A stretch of DNA of 11,911 nucleotides, taken from Desulfotignum sp. Its GTDB lineage: Bacteria > Desulfobacterota > Desulfobacteria > Desulfobacterales > Desulfobacteraceae. The position numbers and the translations under genes were made by a program. The number at the start of each line of letters is the position of its first letter. Position 1 is the stretch's first letter. The DNA lies in the NCBI GenBank assembly GCA_021737445.1, contig JAIPDY010000083.1, positions 1-11,911 of the forward strand, read 5' to 3'. The notes under the pieces are model-generated. The model ran no database searches, had not been told where the DNA came from, and saw only the letters and a list, made by a program, of their open reading frames with translations. Shown one piece after another: positions 1 through 8,400 of this stretch.

Positions 1-699
1 AATGCTGTCATCGGTTTTTCCGAAGTTCTCAAGGATCAGTATTTTGGGCCGCTTGGACAAAAACAGCAGGAATATGTGGAGGATATCCTGGAAAGCGGCC
101 AGCATCTGCTCTCACTTATTAACGACATCCTGGATCTGTCCAAGGTGGAGGCAGGAAAAACCGAGCTTGATCTGTCACAGGTAAATGTGTCGGACATAAT
201 TCACAACAGTCTTGTTATGATTAAGGAAAAGGCAGCAAAACACCGGATTGCCGTTGAAAAAGATATTCACCCGGTTGAACAGATTCATATCACGGCAGAT
301 GAAAGAAAAATAAAGCAGGTGTTATATAATCTGCTTTCAAATGCAGCCAAATTCACCCCTGACGGCGGGTCGATTACACTTGCGGCCAGACTGGTTCACA
401 AAGATCAGCTTGTGGATGTTTCGCCTGATCAGGACTGTGATTTTCTTGAGATATCTGTTAAAGATACCGGCGTGGGTATTGCTTTGGATCAGCAAAAAAA
501 GGTTTTTGAACCGTTTTACCAGGTGACAGGAGCAAAACAAGGCAAAAAACCGGGCACCGGGCTTGGGCTGCCATTGAGTCGGGACCTGGTTGAACTGCAT
601 GGTGGAAAAATGTTTTTAGAAAGTGACGGGCCGGGAAAAGGAAGTACATTTTCATTCATAATCCCAGTGGCGCCCGAAGAGAAGAGCAAAAAAGAGTGA
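1..699 (+). CDS. Sensor histidine kinase, C-terminal part (5' end outside window)
   Basis: This is the C-terminal 232 residues of a two-component sensor kinase, open in frame from base 1. It starts inside the dimerisation (HisKA) helix: the opening residues NAVIGFSEVL normally follow the H-box by a few residues, so the phosphorylated histidine lies about 20 bases left of the window. The rest of HisKA runs to about residue 53 (INDILDLSKVEAGK). The HATPase domain follows with all its boxes: N-box NLLSNAAKF (about 110-118), G1 DTGVGI (155-160), F-box FEPFYQ (about 169) and G2 PGTGLGLPLS (about 184-193). The kinase core therefore looks intact and ATP-binding. The sensor region cannot be seen. There is no receiver domain at its C-terminus; instead a free receiver gene begins 35 bases downstream, which is a likely partner. 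The family is certain; the stimulus is unknown. Confidence 0.93.
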   Translation, partial: NAVIGFSEVLKDQYFGPLGQKQQEYVEDILESGQHLLSLINDILDLSKVEAGKTELDLSQVNVSDIIHNSLVMIKEKAAKHRIAVEKDIHPVEQIHITADERKIKQVLYNLLSNAAKFTPDGGSITLAARLVHKDQLVDVSPDQDCDFLEISVKDTGVGIALDQQKKVFEPFYQVTGAKQGKKPGTGLGLPLSRDLVELHGGKMFLESDGPGKGSTFSFIIPVAPEEKSKKE

Positions 700-734
700 C
701 CGGTATTTATTGCCCATTTTAAGGAAAATGCCCT

Positions 735-1118
735 ATGGAAGAAACAGTACCAAAAACCATACTTCTCGTTGAGGATGAACCCCAGAATTTAAAACTTTTC
801 CGCGATATTCTTCAATTCAGGGGGTACACCACCATTGAGGCCACTGACGGTCAACAAGGGGTTGATATGGCAAAAAAATATCTGCCTGATCTTGTGCTTA
901 TGGATATTAAGCTGCCTGTCATGGACGGTATTGCCGCAACAAAAATTTTAAAACAAAATGAAGCTACAAAAGACATTATTATTGTGGCCCTTACAGCAGA
1001 TGCCATGCCCGGGGATAAAGAAAAAATTCTTGCAGCAGGGTGCCATGATTATATATCAAAACCGTTCCGGCTGCATGTGTTTATAGAAAAAATAAATGAA
1101 TATCTGGCTGGAGACTAA
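735..1118 (+). CDS. Single-domain response regulator (CheY/DivK-like receiver)
   Basis: A 127-residue protein made only of a receiver domain, with no output domain. The acidic pocket is at E13/D14, the predicted phosphoacceptor is D57 (LVLMDIKLPVMDG), and the switch residues are T87 (ALTADAM) and K109 (YISKPF). All essential receiver residues are present, so it should accept phosphate from a kinase, most simply the one encoded just upstream. An AAGGA ribosome-binding site at 721-725 stands nine bases before the ATG. Such stand-alone receivers act by protein-protein contact or as phosphorelay intermediates. Here it sits between a kinase and a receiver-HD-GYP protein, so it may tune or relay to either. 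The fold is certain; the target is inferred. Confidence 0.95.
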   Translation: MEETVPKTILLVEDEPQNLKLFRDILQFRGYTTIEATDGQQGVDMAKKYLPDLVLMDIKLPVMDGIAATKILKQNEATKDIIIVALTADAMPGDKEKILAAGCHDYISKPFRLHVFIEKINEYLAGD

Positions 1119-1135
1119 CCAGTGGTTGAACCAAA

Positions 1136-1141
1136 AAGGAG
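1136..1141 (+). promoter_or_regulatory. Ribosome-binding site that fixes the start of the HD-GYP gene
   Basis: A full AAGGAG sits five bases before the ATG at 1147. An in-frame ATG at 1096 would overlap the preceding receiver gene and add 17 residues with no receiver homology, so 1147 is preferred. Confidence 0.75.
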
Positions 1142-1146
1142 AGAGA

Positions 1147-2250
1147 ATGGGCAGGAGATCAAAAATACTGGTGGTTGATGATGAAGACCGGAATCTTCGC
1201 CTGATGGAGGCGCTGCTTCTGCCCCTGGGATATGATATTTTGGTGGCCAGGGATGGAAAAGAGGCCCTTGAAATAGTATCAAAAGAACAGGTGGATGTGG
1301 TTCTTCTGGATGTCATGATGCCCAAAATGGATGGGTTTGAGGTGGCCCGCAGATTAAAATCAGATCATGAGACAAAGATTATTCCCATTGTCATGGTGAC
1401 CGCACTGCATGAGAAGGAAGACCGGGTAAAAGCCATTGAGGCCGGAGCAGATGATTTTTTGGCCAAACCGGTTGATAAAACAGAAGTTCGGGCACGGGTG
1501 GCATCTCTTCTTAAAGTAAAGGCGTACAATGACCATATGCGTGATTATCAAAAAGAACTGGAATCAGAAGTGGCAGAAAGGACAAAAGACCTGAAAAAGG
1601 CGTTTGAAAGAATTAAATCTGTTTCCCTTGAAGCAATTTACAGGCTTACCCGGGCGGCTGAGTACAAAGATGAAGATACCGGATCCCATATTCAGCGCAT
1701 GAGCAATTATGCAGCAGCCATCGCCGGGACAATGAAGCTTGGAAAAAAGGTTGTGGAATCCATCCTTTACGCCACCCCCATGCATGATATCGGGAAGATC
1801 GGGATACCGGACCGCATTCTTTTAAAACCCGAAAAACTTGACTCTGACGAATGGGTCATCATGAAACAGCACACCACCATAGGGGCGGGAATTCTTGAAG
1901 GATCTGACACCGGCATCATCCGGCTGGGCGAAATTGTTGCCATGACCCACCATGAAAAATGGGACGGCACCGGGTACCCCAAAGGTCTGAAAGGCAGACA
2001 GATCCCTCTGGCAGGGCGCATTGTTGCGATTGCGGATGTGTTTGATGCCCTGACCTCCAAGCGGCCCTATAAAGAGGCATTTTCCCTTGAAAAATCCTAT
2101 GGGATCATTAAACAGGGCAAAGGAAACCATTTTGATCCGGCAGTGGTGGATGCCTTTTTTGCCTCTGAGGCCAATATTTTGAAAATAAAAGAAAAATTTC
2201 ATGATGATGAAAGTTTCATCAGGCAGGCTTATATGACAGCCGGCAAATAA
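1147..2250 (+). CDS. Response regulator with HD-GYP domain (predicted c-di-GMP phosphodiesterase)
   Basis: A 367-residue cytoplasmic regulator. Residues 1-122 are a receiver with acidic pair D11/D12, phosphoacceptor D55 (LLDVMMPKMDG), T85 and K107. Residues about 125-160 form a charged helix, probably a coiled-coil linker. The C-terminal half is an HD-GYP domain with H181, the HD pair H213/D214 (MHDIGKIGIPD), H242, and the signature HHEKWDGTGYP at 268-278, followed by IPLAGRIVAIADVFDAL. All metal-binding and GYP residues that can be recognised are intact, so activity as a c-di-GMP hydrolase is likely from family knowledge. This is the RpfG-like architecture. It follows the free receiver by 28 bases and precedes the acetyltransferase gene by 11 bases, so it probably shares a transcript with both. 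Phosphorylation by the upstream kinase is a reasonable inference. Confidence 0.95.
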   Translation: MGRRSKILVVDDEDRNLRLMEALLLPLGYDILVARDGKEALEIVSKEQVDVVLLDVMMPKMDGFEVARRLKSDHETKIIPIVMVTALHEKEDRVKAIEAGADDFLAKPVDKTEVRARVASLLKVKAYNDHMRDYQKELESEVAERTKDLKKAFERIKSVSLEAIYRLTRAAEYKDEDTGSHIQRMSNYAAAIAGTMKLGKKVVESILYATPMHDIGKIGIPDRILLKPEKLDSDEWVIMKQHTTIGAGILEGSDTGIIRLGEIVAMTHHEKWDGTGYPKGLKGRQIPLAGRIVAIADVFDALTSKRPYKEAFSLEKSYGIIKQGKGNHFDPAVVDAFFASEANILKIKEKFHDDESFIRQAYMTAGK

Positions 2251-2261
2251 AATTAAAACAG

Positions 2262-3332
2262 ATGAATATGGCCCCTCATACCCCGCCTGAAACCGGTCAG
2301 GCCTCCTGCCCCTGGGATCTTTTTGAATGCATGGAGCAGTTGTCTCAGTGGATCCAAAAAAAAACAGATTCCCGGGTGTTTTGTGTGACTGCCCGCCTGG
2401 ATACATCCTTGCCACCGGGTGGTTTGGAAATGCTGGCAGAATGGGCAAAAAAAGGGCTGAAAATGATCCAGTGGCATTACCCCAAAATTTTGTCCCAGGT
2501 GCCTTCATCTCTGTTGTGGCAGACAGCAAAAACCGGAATCTGGAATCATGTTTCCGGCCGGACCCTGTTTGAAAAAGGGCCTGAAACGGTTATGGCTCGC
2601 TTTGTTCTGAACAATCCCCATGTGGTGCATTCATTTGAACTTCCTGATGACCCGACCTTTTTTTCTTCTTTAAATGCATATGATACCATCGCTCCTTTGC
2701 CGGGCAAACCTTTATGGCAGACACTTTCAGGGCCGTCTGACATACTGTCGTATCTGGCCCGGTATTCTGTATCCCACATGGCCCGGCTCAGGTGGAACAA
2801 CGGTATTTTGATCAGCCTGGGCCGGGATATTGTCTTTCATTTTCAGCCCCCTTCCGACCTGCCGCCCGGATATCTGGATAAGGTTTGTGCCATGGTGGGG
2901 GCCGGCGGGTCAGTGGACCTGGCCCATGTCCGGTCCAACCTGGAAAACGCATTTCTGATCGGGTATGCGGTTGAAAATGGGGTGATAGTGGGTAATTCCT
3001 GCCTGAAGCACCCCAGGCCCGCACTGGTTCAACGGCTGAAAAAAGTGACAGGTCTGAATTTTTCCGGGTTTGTGGAGCGGGGATATACCTCTGTGCGGCC
3101 TGAATACCGTTCTCTGGGGGTGGGGCGCAACCTGCTCGAAGGGCTGACCGCACGGGCAGGAAAATACAAGGTGTTTTCCATCATTGATGAAGACAACCTG
3201 GCCACCCGGAAGATCGCACGCCGGAACAATACCAGAAAAATTGCCACCTATTTCAGTGAAAAAACAAACAAACTCATGGGCGTATGGATGCCGGAACATA
3301 TGATGCCGGATATAGAAAAGGAAACAGAGTGA
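2262..3332 (+). CDS. GNAT-family N-acetyltransferase with large N-terminal extension
   Basis: A 356-residue protein. The C-terminal ~130 residues look like a GNAT acetyltransferase: the strand ERGYTSVRPEYR leads into the acetyl-CoA pyrophosphate-binding loop RSLGVG (283-288) and a helix, followed by a strand and the DEDNLATRKIARRNN segment, where GNAT proteins usually carry their late Asn-containing helix. The first ~200 residues match no family I recognise; they are soluble, with no signal peptide or membrane segment. The start is uncertain: ATGs at 2262 and 2268 are both possible and neither has a good ribosome-binding site, so translation may depend on coupling with the HD-GYP gene 11 bases upstream. 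Its stop overlaps the start of the ATP-grasp gene, which argues that the two products act together. I infer that it acetylates an amino acid or peptide in the pathway formed with the next two genes. The substrate is unknown. Confidence 0.75.
   Translation: MNMAPHTPPETGQASCPWDLFECMEQLSQWIQKKTDSRVFCVTARLDTSLPPGGLEMLAEWAKKGLKMIQWHYPKILSQVPSSLLWQTAKTGIWNHVSGRTLFEKGPETVMARFVLNNPHVVHSFELPDDPTFFSSLNAYDTIAPLPGKPLWQTLSGPSDILSYLARYSVSHMARLRWNNGILISLGRDIVFHFQPPSDLPPGYLDKVCAMVGAGGSVDLAHVRSNLENAFLIGYAVENGVIVGNSCLKHPRPALVQRLKKVTGLNFSGFVERGYTSVRPEYRSLGVGRNLLEGLTARAGKYKVFSIIDEDNLATRKIARRNNTRKIATYFSEKTNKLMGVWMPEHMMPDIEKETE
3318..3322 (+). promoter_or_regulatory. Ribosome-binding site supporting a GTG start for the ATP-grasp gene
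   Basis: AAGGA lies six bases before the GTG at 3329. It supports that GTG, where RimK similarity begins, over an in-frame ATG at 3284 that would lie well inside the acetyltransferase gene. Confidence 0.7.
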
Positions 3333-4258
3333 ACATCGGTATTCTCACCATCCATGACCTGGCCTTTCACCCCAACGGCCGGTTGTGTGAGGCGGCACAA
3401 AAAAGGGGGCATACCCTTGTTCTCATCAATCCCTACCAGGTGACCTGTACATTGGAAAAACAATTCCCCGGCATGGATGGTTCCGGCATAAAGGATGCTG
3501 TAAACGGAACCCTGCCGGATGTGGTGCTTCCCCGGCAGGGATCTCCCATGGGAGAGTATGGATTCGTGCTGCTGCGGCAGTTTCATGCCATGGGTATTCC
3601 TCTGGTTAACAGTCTGAAAGGTGTGACCATTGCCCGGCATCAGTATATTACCCTCCAGGCTCTTGCTGCTGCGGGCATTCCGGTGCCGGATACCTGTTTT
3701 GTCACCCGGCCAGAAAATTTTTTTGATGCTGTGGTCCGTCTGGGCGGGTATCCGGTCATTGCCAAGCAGCCCAGCGGCATGGGGGGTGACGGGGTGGTTA
3801 AAATTGATGATGACGTCCAGGCCCTTGCCTGTGTTGAAACGCTGCTTGATCCGGTAAAAGGCCTTTTGATACAGCGGTTTTTCCCTCCAAAAGGGCGGGT
3901 GGATGTAAGGATCCTGGTTATCGGGAGCCGGGTGGCAGGTGCCATGAAACTGTTGCCGGCACCGGATGATTTCAGGACCAATATCCACCAGAACAGCCGG
4001 GCCACTGCTGTTGATCCGCCCAAAGAGTGGTCGGATATGGCGGTTGCCGCAGCAGAGGCCTGTTTTCTGGATATTGCCGGCATCGATATGATGGTTGAAA
4101 AAGAGGGAGTGCCCCATGTGGTGGAGGTGAACTATTCCCCGGGGTTCAGGGGCATGGAAGCGGCCACAGGCATCGATATTGCCGCAAAAATCATTGACCA
4201 TGCAGCCGGCCTGTCCGGTTTGAAATCATGGTCTGGCCAAAAAAATATCAAAAGGTGA
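3329..4258 (+). CDS. RimK-like ATP-grasp carboxylate-amine ligase
   Basis: About 309 residues from the GTG start, close to the length of E. coli RimK (300). The order of motifs follows RimK throughout: an N-terminal MNIGILT strand, VVLPRQGSPMGEYGFVLLRQ, the IPLVNS segment with IARHQYITLQAL, the ATP-lid strand YPVIAKQPSGMGGDGVV, DVRILVIG, DFRTNIHQ, and the metal-binding EVNYSPGFRGMEAATGIDIA with E266 and N268. The ATP and magnesium sites therefore look complete. Family members join an amino acid to a carboxylate through an acyl-phosphate (glutamates onto ribosomal protein S6, or the LysX, MptN and CofF reactions). The GTG overlaps the acetyltransferase stop (GTGA), and the PP-loop gene follows 16 bases later. 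With those partners, a small-molecule peptide ligase is more likely than S6 modification, so I do not assign the symbol rimK. Confidence 0.9.
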   Translation: MNIGILTIHDLAFHPNGRLCEAAQKRGHTLVLINPYQVTCTLEKQFPGMDGSGIKDAVNGTLPDVVLPRQGSPMGEYGFVLLRQFHAMGIPLVNSLKGVTIARHQYITLQALAAAGIPVPDTCFVTRPENFFDAVVRLGGYPVIAKQPSGMGGDGVVKIDDDVQALACVETLLDPVKGLLIQRFFPPKGRVDVRILVIGSRVAGAMKLLPAPDDFRTNIHQNSRATAVDPPKEWSDMAVAAAEACFLDIAGIDMMVEKEGVPHVVEVNYSPGFRGMEAATGIDIAAKIIDHAAGLSGLKSWSGQKNIKR

Positions 4259-4274
4259 AAAAAGAGAACAGATC

Positions 4275-5423
4275 ATGAAGATCACTCACATGCAGTTGAC
4301 CCGGGATGGCGGGTTTTCATCTGCCCGGGCACGAATCACATTTGAAGACAGCGATCATCCTGAAAAGCAGATTTTCATCAAAACCCCTGAAGAGCATTCC
4401 ATGGGGTTTGATGCCAACCCGGATGCATTTCTGACAGGCTGCCTGTTGCCGGCCCTTCACCTGGGGGAAAAACGCATTTTAGTGGACGGCCCGGTCTGTC
4501 CGTTTCTCAAAGAAGGGTTAATGGTGGCCATGCATATTCTGGCACACTGGACCCGGGGGCGGTATGTTCCCATTCCCATTGAAGCCGCTGCTCAAGAGCA
4601 CCGGGTTCCGGTAAATCCTCCCAGGGCCGGCATGGTCATGTCCGGGGGCATGGATTCCCTGGCAGCCCTGCGGCAGAACCGGCTGCATTATCCAGATACC
4701 CATCCGGCATATATCCGGGACAGTTTTTTTCTTCACGGGTTTGATATCGGCGGGGTGCAGGAGCGGGGGGCCAAGTTTCATGTGTTTGACCGTGCCATGA
4801 CAGCGATTTCCAAAATCACCCGGGATGCCGGCACCACGCTGGTGCCGGTTTACACCAATATCCGCCATTTGTGTGATGAGCGGTCGTTGTGGCTGGACAG
4901 TTTTTTCGGCGCGGTTCTGGCAGCCATGGCCCACAGCTTTAGCGACCGGGTCAATCTGATGTTCATTGCGTCATCCTATGACATTCCCAATCTGCATCCC
5001 TGCGGGTCCCATCCCCTGCTTGATCCGGAATATTCCAGCTATGCCGTGAGAATCCGGCACAGAGATTATGAACTGTCCCGGCTGGAAAAAATAAAGATAG
5101 TATCAAAATGGGATACCGCGTTTCAGAACTTCAGGGTTTGTCTGGCCAATGTTCCGGACCTGCTCAATTGCGGCAGATGTGAAAAGTGCGTGCGCACCAT
5201 GACCGAACTCACAGCTCTGGGGCTTTTGCACAAAACCCGGGCCTTTGCAGCTGATGAGGTTACCCCGGCGGATATCGCACAGTTTGACATCACCATCCGG
5301 GTCAGGCCCCCGTTTTACAGACCTCTGATTCCTTTGCTCCGAAGACAGGGACGCGGTGATCTGGCCGGTACCATTGAAACGTTGTTAAACAGATCCACTG
5401 CCTGGGATCTGGAAAAAATCTGA
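4275..5423 (+). CDS. PP-loop ATPase with QueC-like four-cysteine site (predicted amide-forming enzyme)
   Basis: A 382-residue soluble protein. Residues 119-131 hold the N-type ATP pyrophosphatase loop, SGGMDS at 123-128, as in QueC, GMP synthetase and asparagine synthetase. Near the C-terminus C289, C299, C302 and C305 (NCGRCEKCVRT) have the C-x9-C-x2-C-x2-C spacing, almost the same as the zinc site of QueC (7-cyano-7-deazaguanine synthase). It is much longer than QueC (about 230 residues): about 115 residues precede the loop and about 75 follow the cysteines. No glutaminase domain like that of asparagine synthetase is present, so ammonia or another amine would be taken directly. PP-loop enzymes adenylate a carboxylate or carbonyl before nucleophile attack. 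As last gene after a GNAT and an ATP-grasp ligase, an amidation or condensation step is the natural inference. No other queuosine gene is visible, so true QueC is unlikely. Confidence 0.8.
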   Translation: MKITHMQLTRDGGFSSARARITFEDSDHPEKQIFIKTPEEHSMGFDANPDAFLTGCLLPALHLGEKRILVDGPVCPFLKEGLMVAMHILAHWTRGRYVPIPIEAAAQEHRVPVNPPRAGMVMSGGMDSLAALRQNRLHYPDTHPAYIRDSFFLHGFDIGGVQERGAKFHVFDRAMTAISKITRDAGTTLVPVYTNIRHLCDERSLWLDSFFGAVLAAMAHSFSDRVNLMFIASSYDIPNLHPCGSHPLLDPEYSSYAVRIRHRDYELSRLEKIKIVSKWDTAFQNFRVCLANVPDLLNCGRCEKCVRTMTELTALGLLHKTRAFAADEVTPADIAQFDITIRVRPPFYRPLIPLLRRQGRGDLAGTIETLLNRSTAWDLEKI

Positions 5424-5466
5424 ATTGCCGGTCTGTGGATGATGTTGTTCTGTCTAAATGCAGCGC

Positions 5467-5487
5467 AAAAAAATCAACAGTTTTTTT
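5467..5487. terminator. Weak A7/T7 inverted repeat between convergent genes
   Basis: Seven A, a seven-base loop and seven T lie in the 50-base gap between the converging PP-loop and transporter genes, overlapping the stop of the latter. The stem has no G-C pairs, so it would be a poor intrinsic terminator by itself. It is listed only because of its position and because it reads the same on both strands. No better hairpin was seen in 5424-5473. Confidence 0.2.
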
Positions 5488-8400
5488 CCTGGACCAGGGA
5501 ATGCAGGTGGCGAATCCGCTGACTGAGAACCGAACAGATCTGCAAGGCGATCCGTGGAAACTCCATGGCGGTTTCCTTGAATTCCTGTTTATGGAGTATC
5601 AAAAACCGGCAGGGGGTCAGGGTGCGGATGGTGGCGGATCTGGGAGAATCATCAATCAATGCCATTTCACCAAAAGCAGCACCTGATGACATCTGGTCGA
5701 TATGTTCCTCTTGACTGTTTTCCTTCTCCATGATCACCGATACCTGTCCGTCAATGATCAGAAACACGGTTTCACCAACACTGTTCTGCTTGATCACATC
5801 CTGATCTTTGGCATATTCCATCTCTTCTGTCACTGCGGCAATGGCTGCCAGTTCAGAGGCACTCAGTCCTGAAAATATTTCGATTTCCTTTAAAAGAAGT
5901 ATTTTTTCCCCCAGAGACAGTTTTGCTGAAACATCAACTTCCGGAGTTTTTTTTGTTTTTTTCCAGATCATGTGGGCTTCCTTTAAAATATGTTGGTTGT
6001 CGGATTGTTTCAGGTTCTGGATCAGATCATGGTTCTCAAGTATATCTGGTATGGCTCCCACAAGCCCTATTCCCATGATAACGTCCACCCAGTCTGCTGA
6101 AGAAAGAAGATCAGATACCACTTGTTTCCCATCTGGATCAAACCTGGGGATTTTGGCCAGTTTTTTACCTTCCGCCAGTGCGGTTGAAGCATTGGGGCTT
6201 TCTAAAAGCGGCAGCATGGTATTAAATGTTTTTCTGTCCAAAACATCGTTGAGCAGTTCAATGGCATTGGCCCGCTGCCGGGTGTCAGAGGAGAGAATGC
6301 CCTGCCAGGCGGTTTTCATACGTCCGGTCTGGTCATGGATGGCAAGTACCCGGATAATGTTTCCCAAAACCAGTTCTTTTTTTTCTGAAAGATGTTCCAT
6401 GGCCAGGTCCCGCATGCTTCCCTGGGGAAGGTTTTCCAGGGATACAGCCATTGCCAGATACCCATAGGATTTTTCTATGTTTGTTTTGGCAAACATCAAT
6501 ACATCAAACTCTTTGATGTCAAGAGCATCCAGAAGATCGAAAAGCCCCCTGCGGATGCGGGTGGACGGCAATCCCAGAGATGCCACCAGCAGCCGGTGAT
6601 TCTGGTGCGGGGCGGTTTTGATCTTGTCTTTGGCAAATTCATGAATGGTATCTGAGGGATCTCCCAGCAAAAGAACTGTTTTGCGCAAAGTGTCATCATC
6701 AACAATGGACAGGGCATCCAAAGCAGCCATGCGGATATTTTTGTTTTCATGGGCCAGGTGGTTTACTGCCACTGCATTGGTCTCATCCGCCTGCAGCCTT
6801 GACAGGGCAATGATGATATCCGGAATGACAGGATCGATCTGTGGTTCTTTCATGATGGACAGTAATCTGGGCGTATATGTTTTGTCGCCACTCAAACCGG
6901 CACAAATAATACCTGACTGGCGCTGTTCCAGGTCTTTATGGGACAACCAGTTATTGATGAGCTGCCCAGGCGATTCCGGATGGGTGGCTGTAAGACAGGC
7001 ACCGGCAAATCCCCTGACCACAGGGTGGGTACTTTTGATGTAAGGAGAAAGATCCAGGTTGATTGCAGGTTTGATACCATGGCTGCATATCAGTTTAAGA
7101 ATAGCGATGGTGGTTTCATGACGTTGCAAAGACAGCAGGTGAACCAGGCTTTCGGCGGCCTGGGGTCCGGATTCAGGTGTTATCATTTTAATCAGTGCCA
7201 CCTGGGTGGACTCGTTTTGTTTTTCCAGATTTTTCAGGATCAGCTGGTCCAGCCGGGCAGGAGAAAAATTTTTCAGCAGTCTGGCATACCATATGGCATC
7301 CTTGCCCCTGGCTGCCAGAAAAGAGGTTTCCAGGTCTGACAGCGTTTTTTCCTGGTTAAAGATCTGACCCAACTCTTTTTGATCCAGGCTTTTTATGTCC
7401 AGCATATTTTTGGAGATCAGATCCAGCAGAATTTTTGAGTAATTTTTTTTGAGCACAAACGGGGCCGCCACCCAGGCAATCATAAAGGGCAGGGCCACCA
7501 GGGTCAGATATCGGGGATGAAACAGGGGCGTTGAGATCAAAATCAGCGTAGAGCCGGTAAATAATGCCATTCTCACCACCGTGCCCCGTAAAAACGGCCG
7601 GATCATATTCCGGTAAGATTCTGGAAAAAGGCCGATGAGGATGCTGTTGGCCGGCATGTTAATGGTGGTGCGGATGATATTGGTGGACATTCTGGCATAC
7701 ATGGCGGAGATTACGTCAAACCGCAGTAAAAACGCCATAAATGCCAGCATATAGTTGAAAGGATGAAACATGAGGGCCACCGGCAGCCCCCACCGGCCGT
7801 AAATTCTTCCCACAAACAGCAAAATAAACAGGCTGACGATGTAAAGGCTGCCTCTGAAATAACCGAAAAACTGGATCATGGCGCTTTCTGAGGCAAACTG
7901 TTCATTTACGGCATAGTTGAACTGATAGTTCATGATAGGGATGACCACATTGGGCATGAATGTGAGCACCAGAACAATTTTTACCAGAATGGAATCCTTG
8001 ACCAGGGGGTAGACCCGTTTTATTTCTTCTATCATGGGGGGCTTTTTTTTGCCCGATTCCCCGGTTTTTTCCGTATATATCAGCGTTGCATAGCTTCGTC
8101 CCATCGCCTTGATCAGTAACGCACCGATAATGGTAGTGATCAGATACAGGTAGAGCAGGTTGTCCATATTGAACAGACCGGCAAAGTACGGGGTGCCGAA
8201 ACTTCCCAGTATGAGTCCGATGACACCGCCTGCGGTCAGCAGCGGGAACAGCCGTTTGGACTGGCGGGTATTGAAAAGGTCGTTGCACATATTCCAGAAC
8301 AGCATGGCCTGGAGCAGTTCAAACTGGCTTTTGAGCATGAACAGCAACGGGTAGAGCATGTTAATGCCAAAGGGGATAAGCAGCCGGATTAACGTGACAA

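Noticed and set aside
713..730. Small dyad CATTTT-AAGG-AAAATG over the ribosome-binding site of the free receiver gene
   Set aside because: Only six mostly A-T pairs with a four-base loop; too weak to claim as a regulatory hairpin.
3248..4201. 317-codon minus-strand frame opposite the ATP-grasp gene
   Set aside because: Its product has no recognisable domain, while the plus strand matches RimK motif by motif.
5435..5686. 83-codon plus-strand frame after the PP-loop gene
   Set aside because: It lies almost wholly over the C-terminal cNMP domain of the minus-strand gene and has no ribosome-binding site or recognisable product.
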